Origin: Rhizobium sp. G21
GTDB lineage: Bacteria; Pseudomonadota; Alphaproteobacteria; Rhizobiales; Rhizobiaceae
DNA length: 64,000 nucleotides
Assembly: GCF_014158035.1 (NCBI RefSeq)
Contig: NZ_JACFXW010000001.1
Coordinates: 1,860,001-1,924,000 of the forward strand
Direction of reading: 5' to 3'
Positions 1 through 9,900 of this stretch are shown in pieces (within the stretch, counting starts at the first letter, position 1; each line of letters opens with the position of its first letter). The notes below the pieces were generated by a model. That model saw only the letters and a list, made by a program, of their open reading frames with translations, did no database searches and had not been told where the DNA came from. Made by a program: the position numbers and the translations under genes.

Positions 1-903
1 TCGCACAAGCGGCTTCTTGCCCGCATCGACCGCGAATTCGGGGTGCCCGGCGAGATCGTGCTGGCGATCTGGGGTCGCGAAACCGGCTATGGCAGGGCCA
101 AGATCACCGCGTCAGAAATGGACGTGCTGGCGACCATGGCCTTCATGTCCGAGCGCAAGCCGCTGTTCCGCAAGGAGTTGATCGCAGCGCTCACGATGGT
201 CGAGCAGGGCGTCGATCCCGCTGTGATGAAGGGCTCCTGGGCGGGCGCGATGGGCCAGCCGCAATTCATGCCGACCTCCTACCTGAAATATGCGGTGGAT
301 TTCGACGGCGACGGCAAGAAGGACATCTGGAATTCCGTACCCGACTCGCTCGGCTCGATCGCCAATTATCTCCGGCTGAAGGGCTGGGAGGCACATCGCA
401 GTTGGGGTTTTGAGGCGTCCATCCCGGCGAAAGTCTCCTGCGCCCAGGAAGGGCCGGATCTTTCCAAACCGATTGCCGATTGGGCCGCGACCGGGATCAC
501 CCACGTCACCGGCAAGGATTTCCCGCGCGACGAGATGAAGCGCGCCGGCATGATGCTGGTTCCGGCCGGGCGCCATGGTCCGGAGTTCATCGTCACGCCG
601 AATTTCTACGTGATCAAGGAATACAACAATTCCGACCTCTATGCTCTGTTCATCGGCAATCTCGCCGATCGCATCGCCTATGGCTCAGGCGCTTTCCGGG
701 CGGAATGGGGTTCGGTCGGCCATATGCTCCGTTCGGATGTCCTGGCGATGCAGAAGCGGCTCGCCGCCAGGGGTTACGATGTCGGAAAGGTCGATGGCCT
801 GCCTGGCTACAAGACCCGCCGCTCCATCGGCATGTGGCAGCAGAAAGCGGGCCTCTCGCCCACCTGCTATCCGGACGAAACTCTGCTGAAGAAGATCCGC
901 TGA
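1..903 (+). CDS. Lytic murein transglycosylase, MltB/SLT_2 type (5' end outside window)
   Basis: The open frame runs in from the window edge, so the N-terminus and signal peptide are missing and 300 residues are visible. Lytic transglycosylases of this family cleave the glycan strand of peptidoglycan in the periplasm and leave 1,6-anhydro-muramyl ends. The family signature WGRETGYG at visible residues 24-31 contains the catalytic Glu (about residue 27). It is followed by the conserved QPQFMPTSY segment and an FDGDGKKD loop. A C-terminal peptidoglycan-binding domain (about residues 242-298, beginning LRSDVLAMQKRL) completes the usual alphaproteobacterial architecture. It is followed by a terminator and then the rimP operon, so it is probably transcribed separately. 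Confidence 0.9.
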   Translation, partial: SHKRLLARIDREFGVPGEIVLAIWGRETGYGRAKITASEMDVLATMAFMSERKPLFRKELIAALTMVEQGVDPAVMKGSWAGAMGQPQFMPTSYLKYAVDFDGDGKKDIWNSVPDSLGSIANYLRLKGWEAHRSWGFEASIPAKVSCAQEGPDLSKPIADWAATGITHVTGKDFPRDEMKRAGMMLVPAGRHGPEFIVTPNFYVIKEYNNSDLYALFIGNLADRIAYGSGAFRAEWGSVGHMLRSDVLAMQKRLAARGYDVGKVDGLPGYKTRRSIGMWQQKAGLSPTCYPDETLLKKIR

Positions 904-989
904 TCACGTTATGATCACTCGGACTGGCCGCCTCTTGCTTTTCGCTGCGCGAAAGAGTAAACAAACCTCAAATCTTGATCACGTCGATG

Positions 990-1023
990 AAGAGTGGGCC
1001 CCGCAAGGACCCGCTCTTTTTTA
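990..1023 (+). terminator. Rho-independent terminator or attenuator between the transglycosylase and rimP
   Basis: A nine-base-pair stem (990-998 with 1010-1018, one G-T wobble) closes an 11-nt loop and runs into seven T residues at 1017-1023. It could end the upstream transcript. Because it lies only about 30 nt before the rimP start it could also act as an attenuator of the rimP-nusA-infB operon. The sequence does not decide between these. Confidence 0.7.
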
Positions 1024-1055
1024 TTAGCTCCGGTCTGCCGGGGAAACGAGCGCTT

Positions 1056-1658
1056 ATGAACGATACGGTTATCGAACCGAGACTGATAGTCGAAACAGGC
1101 ATCGATGCGCGCGTGGCGCAGATCATCGAGCCGGTCATTATGGAGCTGGGCTACCAGCTCGTTCGGGTGAAGCTGTCCAACCAGAACGGCCTGACCCTGC
1201 AGGTCATGGCCGAGCGGCCGGACGGCACAATGACCGTCAACGACTGTGAAGCGATCTCCATGGCGATCTCGCCGGTGCTCGACGTCGAAGATCCGATCGA
1301 CAAGCAGTATAATCTCGAAATCTCCTCGCCCGGTATCGACCGCCCGATGGTCCGCAAGGGCGACTTCCTGAAATGGCAGGGCCACATCATCAAGTGCGAA
1401 ACCTCGGTGATGGTCGAAGGGCGCAAACGCTTCAAGGGCAAGATCCTCGAGGTCACCGAAGAGGGCTTCGTGCTCGAACGCGACCAGATCGGCTACGGCG
1501 AAGAGCCGCAGGTGGCCATTCCTTTCGCCTCGCTGGCCGAAGGCCGGCTCATTCTCACCGACGACCTGATCCGTGACGCGCTCAAGGCCGACAAGGCCGC
1601 CCGCGCCGCCGCCAATCAGAACGACGCAGACGATGAAGACATGGAGGACGAAGGCTGA
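1056..1658 (+). CDS. rimP: Ribosome maturation factor RimP
   Basis: RimP binds the 30S subunit and helps late assembly of the 16S rRNA/S12 region. The 200-residue product has the two-domain RimP layout: an N-terminal alpha/beta domain (residues about 10-90, with the family-typical [11 protein letters not shown] motif near residues 86-96) and a C-terminal Sm-like barrel. A short acidic tail ([11 protein letters not shown]) is common in rhizobial homologues. The ATG at 1056 is chosen over an upstream ATG at 975 because the extra 27 residues would be read through the terminator hairpin and match nothing in the family. It is the first gene of the rimP-nusA-ylxR-infB run, 50 bp ahead of nusA. Confidence 0.93.
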   Translation: MNDTVIEPRLIVETGIDARVAQIIEPVIMELGYQLVRVKLSNQNGLTLQVMAERPDGTMTVNDCEAISMAISPVLDVEDPIDKQYNLEISSPGIDRPMVRKGDFLKWQGHIIKCETSVMVEGRKRFKGKILEVTEEGFVLERDQIGYGEEPQVAIPFASLAEGRLILTDDLIRDALKADKAARAAANQNDADDEDMEDEG

Positions 1659-1708
1659 TCGCCTTCATTCTCGATAGAAACTGACCATCAGAACGGAGAC
1701 TTAAGACG

Positions 1709-3340
1709 ATGGTAGTGAGTGCAAACAGGCTGGAACTCCTTCAGATCGCCGACGCGGTTGCGCGTGAAAAGTCGATCGACCGCGAGATCGTGCTGGCCGC
1801 CATGGCCGACGCGATCCAGAAGGCGGCGCGCTCGCGCTATGGCACGGAGTCCAACATCAAGGCCGACATCAACCCCAAGACGGGCGAGATGAAGCTGCAG
1901 CGTCTCCTGGAAGTGGTCGAACATGCGGAGGATTATTCCCGCGAGATCCCGCTTCTGCTCGCTCGCGACCGCAACCCCGACGCCCAGATCGGCGACTTCA
2001 TCGCCGATCCCTTGCCGCCGATGGATTTCGGCCGCATCGCCGCCCAGTCCGCCAAGCAGGTCATCGTCCAGAAGGTGCGCGAAGCCGAACGCGACAAGCA
2101 GTTCGACGAATATAAGGACCGCATCGGCGAGATCATCAACGGCACCGTCAAGCGCGTCGAATACGGCAATGTGATCGTCGACCTCGGCAAGGGCGAAGGC
2201 ATCATCCGCCGCGACGAAATGATCCCGCGCGAAGCCATGCGTCCGGGCGACCGCGTCCGCGCCTTCGTCTACGACGTGCGCCGCGAACAGCGCGGTCCGC
2301 AGATCTTCCTGTCGCGCACCCATCCGCAGTTCATGGTCAAGCTCTTCACCATGGAAGTGCCTGAGATCTACGACGGCATCATCGAGATCCGTTCGGTCGC
2401 CCGCGATCCGGGTTCCCGCGCCAAGATCGCCGTGATCTCCAACGATTCGTCGATCGATCCGGTCGGCGCCTGCGTCGGTATGCGCGGCTCCCGCGTCCAG
2501 GCCGTGGTCGGCGAGCTTCAGGGCGAAAAGATCGACATCATTCCCTGGTCGAACGATCCCGCCACCTTCATCGTCAACGCACTGCAGCCGGCGGAAGTCG
2601 CTAAGGTCGTGCTCGATGAAGACGCCGAGCGCATCGAAGTTGTGGTGCCGGACGAGCAGCTGTCGCTGGCCATCGGCCGCCGCGGCCAGAATGTCCGTCT
2701 CGCATCGCAGCTGACCGGCTGGGACATCGACATCATGACGGAGGCGGAAGAATCCGAGCGCCGTCAGAAGGAATTCAACGAACGCACCAAGCTGTTCATG
2801 GACGCCCTCGACGTCGACGAAATGGTCGGCCAGGTGCTCGCGTCGGAAGGCTTCGCGCAGGTCGAGGAACTCGCCTTCGTCGACTCCTCGGAAATCTCCT
2901 CGATCGATGGTTTCGACGACGAGACCGCGGAAGAGATCCAGAGCCGCGCTCGCGACTTCCTCGACCGTCTCGAAGCGGAAATGGACGCCAAGCGCCGTGA
3001 ACTCGGAGTCGAGGACGAGCTCTACAAGATCGACGGTCTGAACGCGAGCATGCTGGTGGCGCTCGGCCAGGACGGCATCAAGACCATCGAGGACTTCGCC
3101 GGCTGCGCCGCCGACGACCTCGTCGGCTGGACGGAAAAGAAGAACGGCGAGACCAAGCGCTATGAAGGCTTGTTCTCGAAGCTCGACATTTCCCGCACCG
3201 ACGCCGAGGCCATGATCGTCCAGGCGCGTCTCGCCGCCGGCTGGATCACCGAAGAAGATCTCGCTCGCGAGCAGGAAGCGCTCGCCGCCGAAAGCGGCGA
3301 CGAAGGCGAAGACGACGCGGAAGAGCAGCTCGAAGGCTGA
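1709..3340 (+). CDS. nusA: Transcription termination/antitermination factor NusA
   Basis: NusA binds RNA polymerase and nascent RNA and modulates pausing, termination and antitermination. The 543-residue product shows the standard order: N-terminal RNAP-binding domain (about 1-130), an S1 domain (about 135-200, [18 protein letters not shown]), two KH domains (about 230-345, including [14 protein letters not shown] and [11 protein letters not shown]) and a C-terminal region with two helix-hairpin-helix repeats. The tail is acidic ([14 protein letters not shown]). It lies 20 bp ahead of the ylxR-like gene and is part of the conserved translation operon. Confidence 0.96.
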   Translation: MVVSANRLELLQIADAVAREKSIDREIVLAAMADAIQKAARSRYGTESNIKADINPKTGEMKLQRLLEVVEHAEDYSREIPLLLARDRNPDAQIGDFIADPLPPMDFGRIAAQSAKQVIVQKVREAERDKQFDEYKDRIGEIINGTVKRVEYGNVIVDLGKGEGIIRRDEMIPREAMRPGDRVRAFVYDVRREQRGPQIFLSRTHPQFMVKLFTMEVPEIYDGIIEIRSVARDPGSRAKIAVISNDSSIDPVGACVGMRGSRVQAVVGELQGEKIDIIPWSNDPATFIVNALQPAEVAKVVLDEDAERIEVVVPDEQLSLAIGRRGQNVRLASQLTGWDIDIMTEAEESERRQKEFNERTKLFMDALDVDEMVGQVLASEGFAQVEELAFVDSSEISSIDGFDDETAEEIQSRARDFLDRLEAEMDAKRRELGVEDELYKIDGLNASMLVALGQDGIKTIEDFAGCAADDLVGWTEKKNGETKRYEGLFSKLDISRTDAEAMIVQARLAAGWITEEDLAREQEALAAESGDEGEDDAEEQLEG

Positions 3341-3360
3341 AGCCGAAGGAACGACAGCCG

Positions 3361-4007
3361 ATGAAGGCCGACAGCGCCGAACAGGACGATGATTTCGTGA
3401 GCGAGCGCATGTGCCTCGTGACCCGCGAAACTCTGCCGGCCGAAGAGATGATAAGGTTCGTCGTCGCCCCTGACGGGGCGGTGACGCCGGATCTCAAGAA
3501 GACGCTGCCGGGACGCGGCTGTTCGATCAAGGCCGAGCGGGCGCTGGTGGAAAAGGCGGCGCGCAAAGGACTGTTTGCGCGCGCCTTCAAGAAAGAGGTC
3601 AAGGCGGGCCCGGAGCTCGCCGACCTTGTCGACCGTCTTCTCGTGACCCATATGACGGGCATGATGAACATGGCGCGAAAGTCAGGGAAATTCCTGTCGG
3701 GCGCCACGCGCGTGGACAACGCCGTACGCTCCGGCGAGGCGCTGGCCGTGTTTCACGCCACCGATGCGGCCGCCGACGGCGTGCGCAAAATCGCTCAGGC
3801 GCGCAAGGCCTGGGCATTGACGATGGAAGAAGAGGAGCCCCCGTCTTCCAGCTGCTTTCTTACCAGGAAATGCAGGAACTCTTGGGCGATAATGCATTTA
3901 TCCACGCCGTAGCGCTTGCAGGGCAGGCCGGTGAGGGTGTAGTGAAGCGCGCGAAACTGCTCGATACCTATCGTGGCGGCAGTCGGCCTATTGCTTCAAT
4001 CGAATGA
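3361..4007 (+). CDS. YlxR-family RNA-binding protein fused to an L7Ae/L30e-like domain; frame broken by one missing base
   Basis: The N-terminal half (residues about 14-95) carries the YlxR/DUF448 fold with the RMCLVTRE and GRGCSIK motifs. The second half has the ribosomal-protein-like segment typical of the longer alphaproteobacterial form. The frame as written stops at 3912. After residue 160 the sequence only makes sense in the -1 frame, where it continues FQLLSYQEMQELLGDNAFIH and ends at 4007. One extra C in the C5 run at 3838-3842 restores a 215-residue protein. It sits between nusA and infB, its normal place, and its molecular role is not well established. I treat the break as a likely sequence error. 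Confidence 0.82.
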
Positions 4008-4076
4008 TGCCGCGATATCAGTAAGGCGAAGGGCGCCCGTGAACGCACGGTTATGCTCTGGAAAAACGGGACCGGA

Positions 4077-6863
4077 ATGACGGACAACAACGACGACAAG
4101 ACCCTCCATGTAACAGGCAAGAAGACTCTGACACTGAAACCGTCGGGCCTGAGCCAGGGAACGGTGCGCCAGGACATGGGTCGCGGGCGCACGAAGGCTG
4201 TTGTCGTGGAAACGCGCAAGCGCCGTCCCACGCGTCCTGAAGACGAAAAGCCCGTAACGCCCGTCGTTGCAGCCGCTCCCGCAGCGCCGCGCCCGCCGCA
4301 GCCGCAGGCCGCCGCGCAGCAACCCGCGCCGCGCATCCAGTCCGAGCCGCAGCGCCGTCCCGACCAGGGCCAGCAGCGCCGTCCGGACCAGAACAATCAG
4401 CAGCGTCGTCCCGACAATCAGCAACGCCGTCCCGATCAGGGCCGCCCGCAGCAGCGCACCGGCAATGTGTTGAAGGATCTGTCTCCGGGCGAGATCGAAG
4501 CACGCCGTCGCGCGCTCGCCGAGGCCGCAGTCCGCGACGCCGAGGAAGCGCGCCAGCGGGCCGAAGAAACCGCGCGTCGTGAAAAGGCCCTGGCTGAAGA
4601 AGCGGCGCGCCGCGCCGTCGAAGACGCCGAACGCGCCAAGATCGAAGCCGAACGCGCCGTCGAGGAAGCCAAGGCTCCGCCCGCCGCCGACGTCGCCGCT
4701 CCGGCGCAGCCGGCCCCGGTGGTCGCCCAGCCGTCTGCCGAACAGCCCCGTCGTGCGGACGCCGCTCCGCAGGTCCGTCGTCCCGACAGCCGCGCTCCGG
4801 CCGCCGCGCAACCCGCTGCGCCCGCCAAGACGCCGACTGGTCCCGCTCGCGGCCCGGCCGGTCGTGGTCGCCCGCAGGATGACGAAGAAGAACGTCGTGG
4901 CGGTCCCGCTCGCGGTAAGGTCGCCTCGCGCGTCGAGGCGCCGAAGCCGACCCGCAAGGTCGAAGACAACAGGCGCGCCCCGGCGAAGGTCGTCGTGACG
5001 GGAGACGACGACGACGGTTCGCAGCGCGGACGCTCGCTGTCGGCCATGCGCCGCCGGCAGGAGAAGTTCCGCCGCAGCCAGATGCAGGAAACCCGTGAAA
5101 AGGTGATGCGCGAAGTGATCCTGCCCGAGACGATCTCCATCCAGGAACTGTCTCAGCGCATGTCCGAGCGTTCGGTCGACGTCATCAAGTTCCTGATGAA
5201 GGAAGGCCAGATGCTCAAGCCTGGCGACATCATCGACGCCGACCTGGCGGAACTGATCGCCGTCGAATTCGGCCACACCGTCAAGCGCGTCTCCGAATCC
5301 GACGTCGAGACCGGCATTTTCAACCGCGAGGACGACGAAGGCGAAATGCTGCCGCGCGCTCCGGTGGTCACCATCATGGGCCATGTCGACCACGGCAAGA
5401 CCTCGCTGCTCGACGCCATCCGCAACGCCAATGTCGTCTCCGGCGAAGCCGGCGGCATCACGCAGCACATCGGCGCCTATCAGGTCGAGAAGAATGGTCA
5501 CAAGATCACATTCATCGACACGCCCGGCCACGCCGCCTTCACGGCGATGCGCGCCCGCGGCGCCCAGGTGACCGACATTGCGGTTCTGGTGGTTGCGGCA
5601 GACGACAGCGTCATGCCGCAGACGATCGAATCCATCAATCACGCCAAGGCGGCCGGTGTTCCGATCGTCGTGGCGATCAACAAGATCGACAAGCCGACTG
5701 CGAACGCCCAGAAGGTGCGCACCGAACTGCTTCAGCACGAAGTCTTCGTGGAAAGCATGGGCGGTGAAGTGCTCGATGTCGAAGTGTCGGCCAAGACCGG
5801 CCTCAACCTCGATAAGCTTCTCGAAGCCATCCTGCTGCAGGCCGAAATCCTCGACCTCAAGGCCAATCCGAACCGGACGGCCGAAGGCTCGGTGGTGGAA
5901 GCCAAGCTCGATCGCGGTCGCGGCTCCGTCGCAACCGTTCTCGTACAGAAGGGCACCCTGAAGCCCGGCCAGATCATCGTCGCCGGCGACCAGTGGGGCC
6001 GTGTGCGCGCGCTCGTCAACGATCGCGGCGATCACATCAAGGACGCCGGTCCGGCCATGCCGGTCGAAATTCTCGGTCTTCAGGGCACGCCCCAGGCCGG
6101 CGACAAGTTCGCCGTGGTCGAGAACGAAAGCCGCGCCCGCGAGATTGCCGAATATCGCCAGCGTCTGACGCGTGAAAAGGCTGTGGCCCGCCATGCCGGC
6201 CAGCGCGGTTCGCTCGAACAGATGATGACGCAGCTGACCGCCGCCGGCGTTAAGGAATTCCCGCTCGTGATCAAGGGCGACGTGCAGGGCTCCATCGAAG
6301 CCATTGCCGGCGCGCTGGACAAGATCTCGACCGACGAAGTCAGGGCCCGGATCGTTCATTCCGGCGCCGGCGCCATCACGGAATCGGATATTTCGCTCGC
6401 CGAAGCATCCAACGCCGCGATCATCGGCTTCAACGTCCGCGCCAATCCTCAGGCGCGCGACGCTGCGGAACGCGCCGGCATCGAGATCCGCTACTACAAC
6501 ATCATCTACGACCTGACCGACGACGTGAAGGCGGCCATGTCCGGCCTGTTGTCGCCGGAACGCCGCGAAACCTTCCTCGGCTATGCGACGATCAAGGAGG
6601 TGTTCAACATCACCAAGGTCGGCAAGGTCGCAGGCTGCCAGGTCACCGAAGGCAAGGTGGAGCGCGGCGTGGGCGTTCGCTTGCTGCGCGACAACGTGGT
6701 CATCCACGAAGGCAAGCTCAAGACCCTCAAGCGCTTCAAGGACGAAGTCTCCGAAGTGCAGGTCGGTCAGGAATGCGGCATGGCCTTCGAGAACTACGAA
6801 GACATCCGCGCGGGCGACGTCATCGAATGCTTCCGCGTCGAGCACATCACCCGCACGCTGTAA
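4077..6863 (+). CDS. infB: Translation initiation factor IF-2
   Basis: IF-2 is the GTPase that delivers fMet-tRNA to the 30S subunit and promotes subunit joining. The 928-residue product has the long charged alphaproteobacterial N-terminus (about residues 40-330, Pro/Ala/Gln/Arg rich, with repeats of a QQRRPD unit at about residues 95-125). The GTPase signatures follow: GHVDHGKT at about 434-441, DTPGH at about 480 and NKID at about 534. After these come domains II, III and IV. ATG 4077 (MTDNNDD) is preferred to 4053 because it matches the usual start of the family. It follows ylxR by about 70 bp and is closed by a strong terminator. Confidence 0.96.
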   Translation: MTDNNDDKTLHVTGKKTLTLKPSGLSQGTVRQDMGRGRTKAVVVETRKRRPTRPEDEKPVTPVVAAAPAAPRPPQPQAAAQQPAPRIQSEPQRRPDQGQQRRPDQNNQQRRPDNQQRRPDQGRPQQRTGNVLKDLSPGEIEARRRALAEAAVRDAEEARQRAEETARREKALAEEAARRAVEDAERAKIEAERAVEEAKAPPAADVAAPAQPAPVVAQPSAEQPRRADAAPQVRRPDSRAPAAAQPAAPAKTPTGPARGPAGRGRPQDDEEERRGGPARGKVASRVEAPKPTRKVEDNRRAPAKVVVTGDDDDGSQRGRSLSAMRRRQEKFRRSQMQETREKVMREVILPETISIQELSQRMSERSVDVIKFLMKEGQMLKPGDIIDADLAELIAVEFGHTVKRVSESDVETGIFNREDDEGEMLPRAPVVTIMGHVDHGKTSLLDAIRNANVVSGEAGGITQHIGAYQVEKNGHKITFIDTPGHAAFTAMRARGAQVTDIAVLVVAADDSVMPQTIESINHAKAAGVPIVVAINKIDKPTANAQKVRTELLQHEVFVESMGGEVLDVEVSAKTGLNLDKLLEAILLQAEILDLKANPNRTAEGSVVEAKLDRGRGSVATVLVQKGTLKPGQIIVAGDQWGRVRALVNDRGDHIKDAGPAMPVEILGLQGTPQAGDKFAVVENESRAREIAEYRQRLTREKAVARHAGQRGSLEQMMTQLTAAGVKEFPLVIKGDVQGSIEAIAGALDKISTDEVRARIVHSGAGAITESDISLAEASNAAIIGFNVRANPQARDAAERAGIEIRYYNIIYDLTDDVKAAMSGLLSPERRETFLGYATIKEVFNITKVGKVAGCQVTEGKVERGVGVRLLRDNVVIHEGKLKTLKRFKDEVSEVQVGQECGMAFENYEDIRAGDVIECFRVEHITRTL

Positions 6864-6885
6864 CAGGCGTCGGTCAGAAACAATC

Positions 6886-6912
6886 AATGGCGGCTTCGGC
6901 CGCCATTTCTAT
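6886..6912 (+). terminator. Rho-independent terminator after infB
   Basis: A perfect nine-base-pair stem (6886-6894 with 6899-6907) closed by a TTCG tetraloop leads into a T-rich stretch. It ends the rimP-infB transcription unit 23 bp after the infB stop. Confidence 0.85.
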
Positions 6913-7129
6913 TTGTGCAGAGCGCCTTATCGAGGGTCGAACTGACGGCGTCTGCGTTTTCCTCGACCGCCTCCCGGCCGCTGCACTGCAAGATCTTGCA
7001 ATCCCGGCGCAAGCCTCGCGCGATGCAAGAGGGGTAATGTCTCTCTTGCGGCGTCTGGCGCCTGGAACATGATGATCCACCCCTATCAATGCCTGACGCC
7101 GCCAATTCATCGTTCAGGGGAAATCATCA

Positions 7130-7766
7130 ATGCGTTACCAGGCTTGGCAACGGGTATTATCGGCTTCGTTCGAACGCCAGCCGAATGAGCATGCGGACGT
7201 CATCCTGTCTTCGGGCAACCGCTTGTCCTCGACGCGGGCGCCCCGCCTCAATCTCTTCACGGTCGGCGTCGCCACCGCATTCGGCCTTGCCATCGGGGCC
7301 GCGCTGGAGGCCTACAGGCGCTTCATCCTGCCGGACCTCGTCGGCCTGGACTCGGTGCCGCCCCTATCCGTCATCCTGCTGCAACTTCTGCCATTCCTCC
7401 TGTTGATTTCCGCCCTCATCCTGGGTCGCGCCTATTATCTCGAAGGCTTGAAGAAGCTTTCGCTCGCTTCGGAGATCGCCCCCGGGCGCCTTCATCGATA
7501 TCGACGTCTACGAGACCGGCGTCGAGACGTCGTCCGGCGAAACCACTATATGGATGCCCTGGACCTCGATCCGCGAGATCAATGTCGGCAAGAAACGGAT
7601 CGAACTGGTCGGTGACGGCTTCACCGCCTACTTCCCGGAACGAGCCTTTTCCGACAAGGCCGCCTATAGCGACGCCCTGCTGACATTTTCCAAGCTGCAC
7701 CGGGCCGCCCGAAAGGCGTCGGACCAGCGCCTGGAGCCCGCTTTCGATCTTGCGCCGGCCGAATAA
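7130..7766 (+). CDS. YcxB-like membrane protein; frame broken by one extra base
   Basis: The first part encodes two hydrophobic helices (about residues 38-60 and 78-101) after a short cytoplasmic N-terminus. The second part, in the +1 frame from about 7485, reads FIDIDVYETGVETSSGETT and then IWMPWTSIREI, the shape of a YcxB-like C-terminal domain. Removing one base from the CCCCCGGG stretch at 7479-7486 gives a single 211-residue protein ending at 7766. The function of this family is unknown. It lies alone between infB and rbfA, an insertion into an otherwise conserved gene order. I regard the frame break as probable sequence error. Confidence 0.6.
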
Positions 7767-7890
7767 GCGCCAGGCAGCGCCCGCCGCCCAACCTAAACAG
7801 ACTGCCTGCCTTGACGTTCAGCGATAAAAGGTTCATTGGACCCAGCTTGTAAGAAGTGGCGACCAAGATCGCCCGCTAGCCGGAAACACC

Positions 7891-8301
7891 ATGACCAAAG
7901 CCACCACCTCGGCTCCCTCGCAAAGAATGTTGCGAGTGGGCGAACAAGTCCGTTCCGCTCTGACGCAGATTCTCCAGCGCGGAGATGTTCTGGATCCCGT
8001 GATCGACGGCGCGGTCGTCTCGATCACCGAAGTCCGCATGTCGCCGGATCTCAAGATCGCCACGGCCTATGTCGCGCCGCTCGGCGCCGCGAGCCACGAC
8101 GCCGTCGTCGCCGCACTCAATCGCAACGCTCGCTTCATTCGCGGCAAACTGTCGCCAGCGCTCCGCCAGATGAAATATATGCCGGAAGTCCGTTTCCGCG
8201 ACGACACCAGTTTCGAGAACTTCCGCAAGATCGACGAACTGCTGAAATCGCCCGAGGTCGCCCGCGATCTCGATCGTGACGACGCCGACGCAGACGAGTA
8301 A
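7891..8301 (+). CDS. rbfA: 30S ribosome-binding factor RbfA
   Basis: RbfA is a cold-shock-associated assembly factor that binds the 30S subunit near helix 1 of 16S rRNA. The 136-residue product has the single KH-like fold of the family. It begins [17 protein letters not shown] and contains the [17 protein letters not shown] strand and the [19 protein letters not shown] segment. It directly precedes truB (8 nt from stop to the truB start), as in most alphaproteobacteria. Confidence 0.95.
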   Translation: MTKATTSAPSQRMLRVGEQVRSALTQILQRGDVLDPVIDGAVVSITEVRMSPDLKIATAYVAPLGAASHDAVVAALNRNARFIRGKLSPALRQMKYMPEVRFRDDTSFENFRKIDELLKSPEVARDLDRDDADADE

Positions 8302-8308
8302 GCCTTCC

Positions 8309-9238
8309 ATGTCCAAGCCCAGAAAGCCCAAAGGTCGGCCGATTTCCGGCTGGCTCATTCTCGACAAGCCGGTGGATTTCGGCTCGACCGAAGCGGTCTC
8401 CAAGATCAAGTGGTTGTTCAAAGCCCAGAAGGCGGGGCATGCCGGCACGCTCGATCCGCTGGCGTCGGGCATGCTGCCCATCGCTCTCGGCGACGCCACG
8501 AAGACCGTGCCTTACGTGATGGATGGCCGCAAGATTTATGAGTTCACCGTCGCCTGGGGTGAGGAGCGAACGACCGACGATCTCGAAGGAGAGGTTTCGA
8601 AGACCTCCGACAACCGCCCCGGCGAATCCGACATACGGGAGCGTCTTGCGCATTACACCGGCGTCATCGAGCAGATCCCGCCGCAATTCTCGGCCATCAA
8701 GATTGCCGGGGAGCGGGCCTATGATCTGGCCCGCGACGGCGAAATCGTGGATATTCCGGCCCGGGAGGTCGAGATCCACCGCCTCACTTTGTTGAAGGCC
8801 GAGACGGATCGCGCCTATTTCGAAGTCGAATGCGGCAAGGGCACCTATGTGCGGTCCCTCGCCCGCGATCTCGGCCGCGACCTCGGCTGCTACGGCCATA
8901 TTTCGGAATTGCGTCGCACCTATGTCGCCCCTTTCGACGAAGACAAGATGACGCCGTTGGCCGACCTCGTCGCGCTCGAGGAAATCGAGGATATGGACGA
9001 ACGGCTCGCGGCTCTCGACGCCTATCTCATCGACACGGCCGAGGCGCTTGCCGCCCTTCCCCACCTTCCCGTCAACGAGGATCAGGCGCGGCGCATCAAG
9101 TCCGGCAACCCCATCATTCTGCGCGGGCGCGATGCGCCGCTCCCCGCCCCCGAGGCCTACGCCACGATCAAGGGCGAATTGCTGGCCATCGGGGCGATCG
9201 AAGAAGGCGAGTTCAGGCCCAAGCGCGTGTTCGGCTGA
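8309..9238 (+). CDS. truB: tRNA pseudouridine(55) synthase TruB
   Basis: TruB converts U55 of the T-loop of tRNAs to pseudouridine. The 309-residue product shows GWLILDKPV at the N-terminus, the catalytic motif [13 protein letters not shown] with Asp at about residue 48, the Y..TVAWG strand and the [13 protein letters not shown] motif, followed by a PUA-like tail. The ATG at 8309 (MSKPRKPKG) is preferred over 8276, which would overlap rbfA. A stem-loop terminator follows. Confidence 0.95.
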   Translation: MSKPRKPKGRPISGWLILDKPVDFGSTEAVSKIKWLFKAQKAGHAGTLDPLASGMLPIALGDATKTVPYVMDGRKIYEFTVAWGEERTTDDLEGEVSKTSDNRPGESDIRERLAHYTGVIEQIPPQFSAIKIAGERAYDLARDGEIVDIPAREVEIHRLTLLKAETDRAYFEVECGKGTYVRSLARDLGRDLGCYGHISELRRTYVAPFDEDKMTPLADLVALEEIEDMDERLAALDAYLIDTAEALAALPHLPVNEDQARRIKSGNPIILRGRDAPLPAPEAYATIKGELLAIGAIEEGEFRPKRVFG

Positions 9239-9253
9239 GAACAGATGCAGATC

Positions 9254-9284
9254 GAGGGGCCGCGCGAGCGGCTCTTCCTTTTGT
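9254..9284 (+). terminator. Terminator after truB
   Basis: A ten-base-pair stem (9254-9263 with 9268-9277, two G-T wobbles) with a GCGA tetraloop is followed by CCTTTTG. It lies 16 bp after the truB stop and ahead of rpsO. Confidence 0.65.
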
Positions 9285-9404
9285 GACGTTTTCGTTTATA
9301 CGCCGCGCAGGTTTGGGGAACTCCCGCTCCTGTTCACTGGCCAATGCTGGACGACATCCCGGCTTTGGGCGTCTTTCAAATCCAAAAAATGAAAGGATTT
9401 ACCG

Positions 9405-9674
9405 ATGTCGATCACTGCTGAGCGCAAGGCCGCCCTCATCAAGGAATACGCCACCAAGGAAGGCGACACCGGCTCTCCGGAAGTCCAGGTCGCGATCCTC
9501 ACCGAGCGCATCAACAACCTGACCGAACACTTCAAGGGCCACAAGAAGGACAACCACTCTCGTCGTGGCCTTCTGACCCTGGTTTCCAGCCGCCGTTCGC
9601 TTCTCGACTACCTCAAGAAGAAGGACGCGGCCCGTTATCAGAAGCTGATTTCGGCCCTCGGCATTCGCCGCTAA
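9405..9674 (+). CDS. rpsO: 30S ribosomal protein S15
   Basis: S15 is a primary 16S rRNA-binding protein of the platform. The 89-residue product matches the family along its whole length, with the [16 protein letters not shown] and [11 protein letters not shown] motifs and the C-terminal LDYLKKKD helix. An AAAGGA Shine-Dalgarno stands before the ATG. It is placed between truB and pnp as in most bacteria. Confidence 0.97.
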   Translation: MSITAERKAALIKEYATKEGDTGSPEVQVAILTERINNLTEHFKGHKKDNHSRRGLLTLVSSRRSLLDYLKKKDAARYQKLISALGIRR

Positions 9675-9680
9675 GACTAC

Positions 9681-9715
9681 CGGCGGGAGGCGCAAGCCTT
9701 CCGCCGTCTGCTTTT
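9681..9715 (+). terminator. Terminator/processing hairpin between rpsO and pnp
   Basis: An 11-base-pair stem (9681-9691 with 9696-9706, one wobble) closed by a GCAA tetraloop is followed by TCTGCTTTT. In related bacteria the rpsO-pnp spacer carries a terminator and RNase III target; the hairpin fits either role. Confidence 0.75.
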
Positions 9716-9900
9716 CCGGCCAGAAGCCGGAGCCACCGGGCGCAGATAGGCTGTCGCCCGGCACACTCACCGCCCATCATGGGGCAGGATTGCAGTCGGT
9801 TTCGCTCCATCGGGAAACCCGCCGCTGTCTTGCCCGTGATGTGCACTACTGGCGTCCCGCCGCGCAAGCCGCGAAAGGCCGCACACACGAAGGACCAACT

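Noticed and set aside
975..1055. Longer rimP start at 975
   Set aside because: It would translate the terminator hairpin, and the extra residues have no family match.
3996..6887. A 963-codon open frame antisense to infB
   Set aside because: A shadow of the high-G+C codon pattern of infB; it has no motifs, and the real gene has all IF-2 signatures. Similar long antisense frames opposite pnp (9613-12240), fabB/fabA (16029-17675), manC (42005-44149) and infB-like regions were discarded for the same reason.
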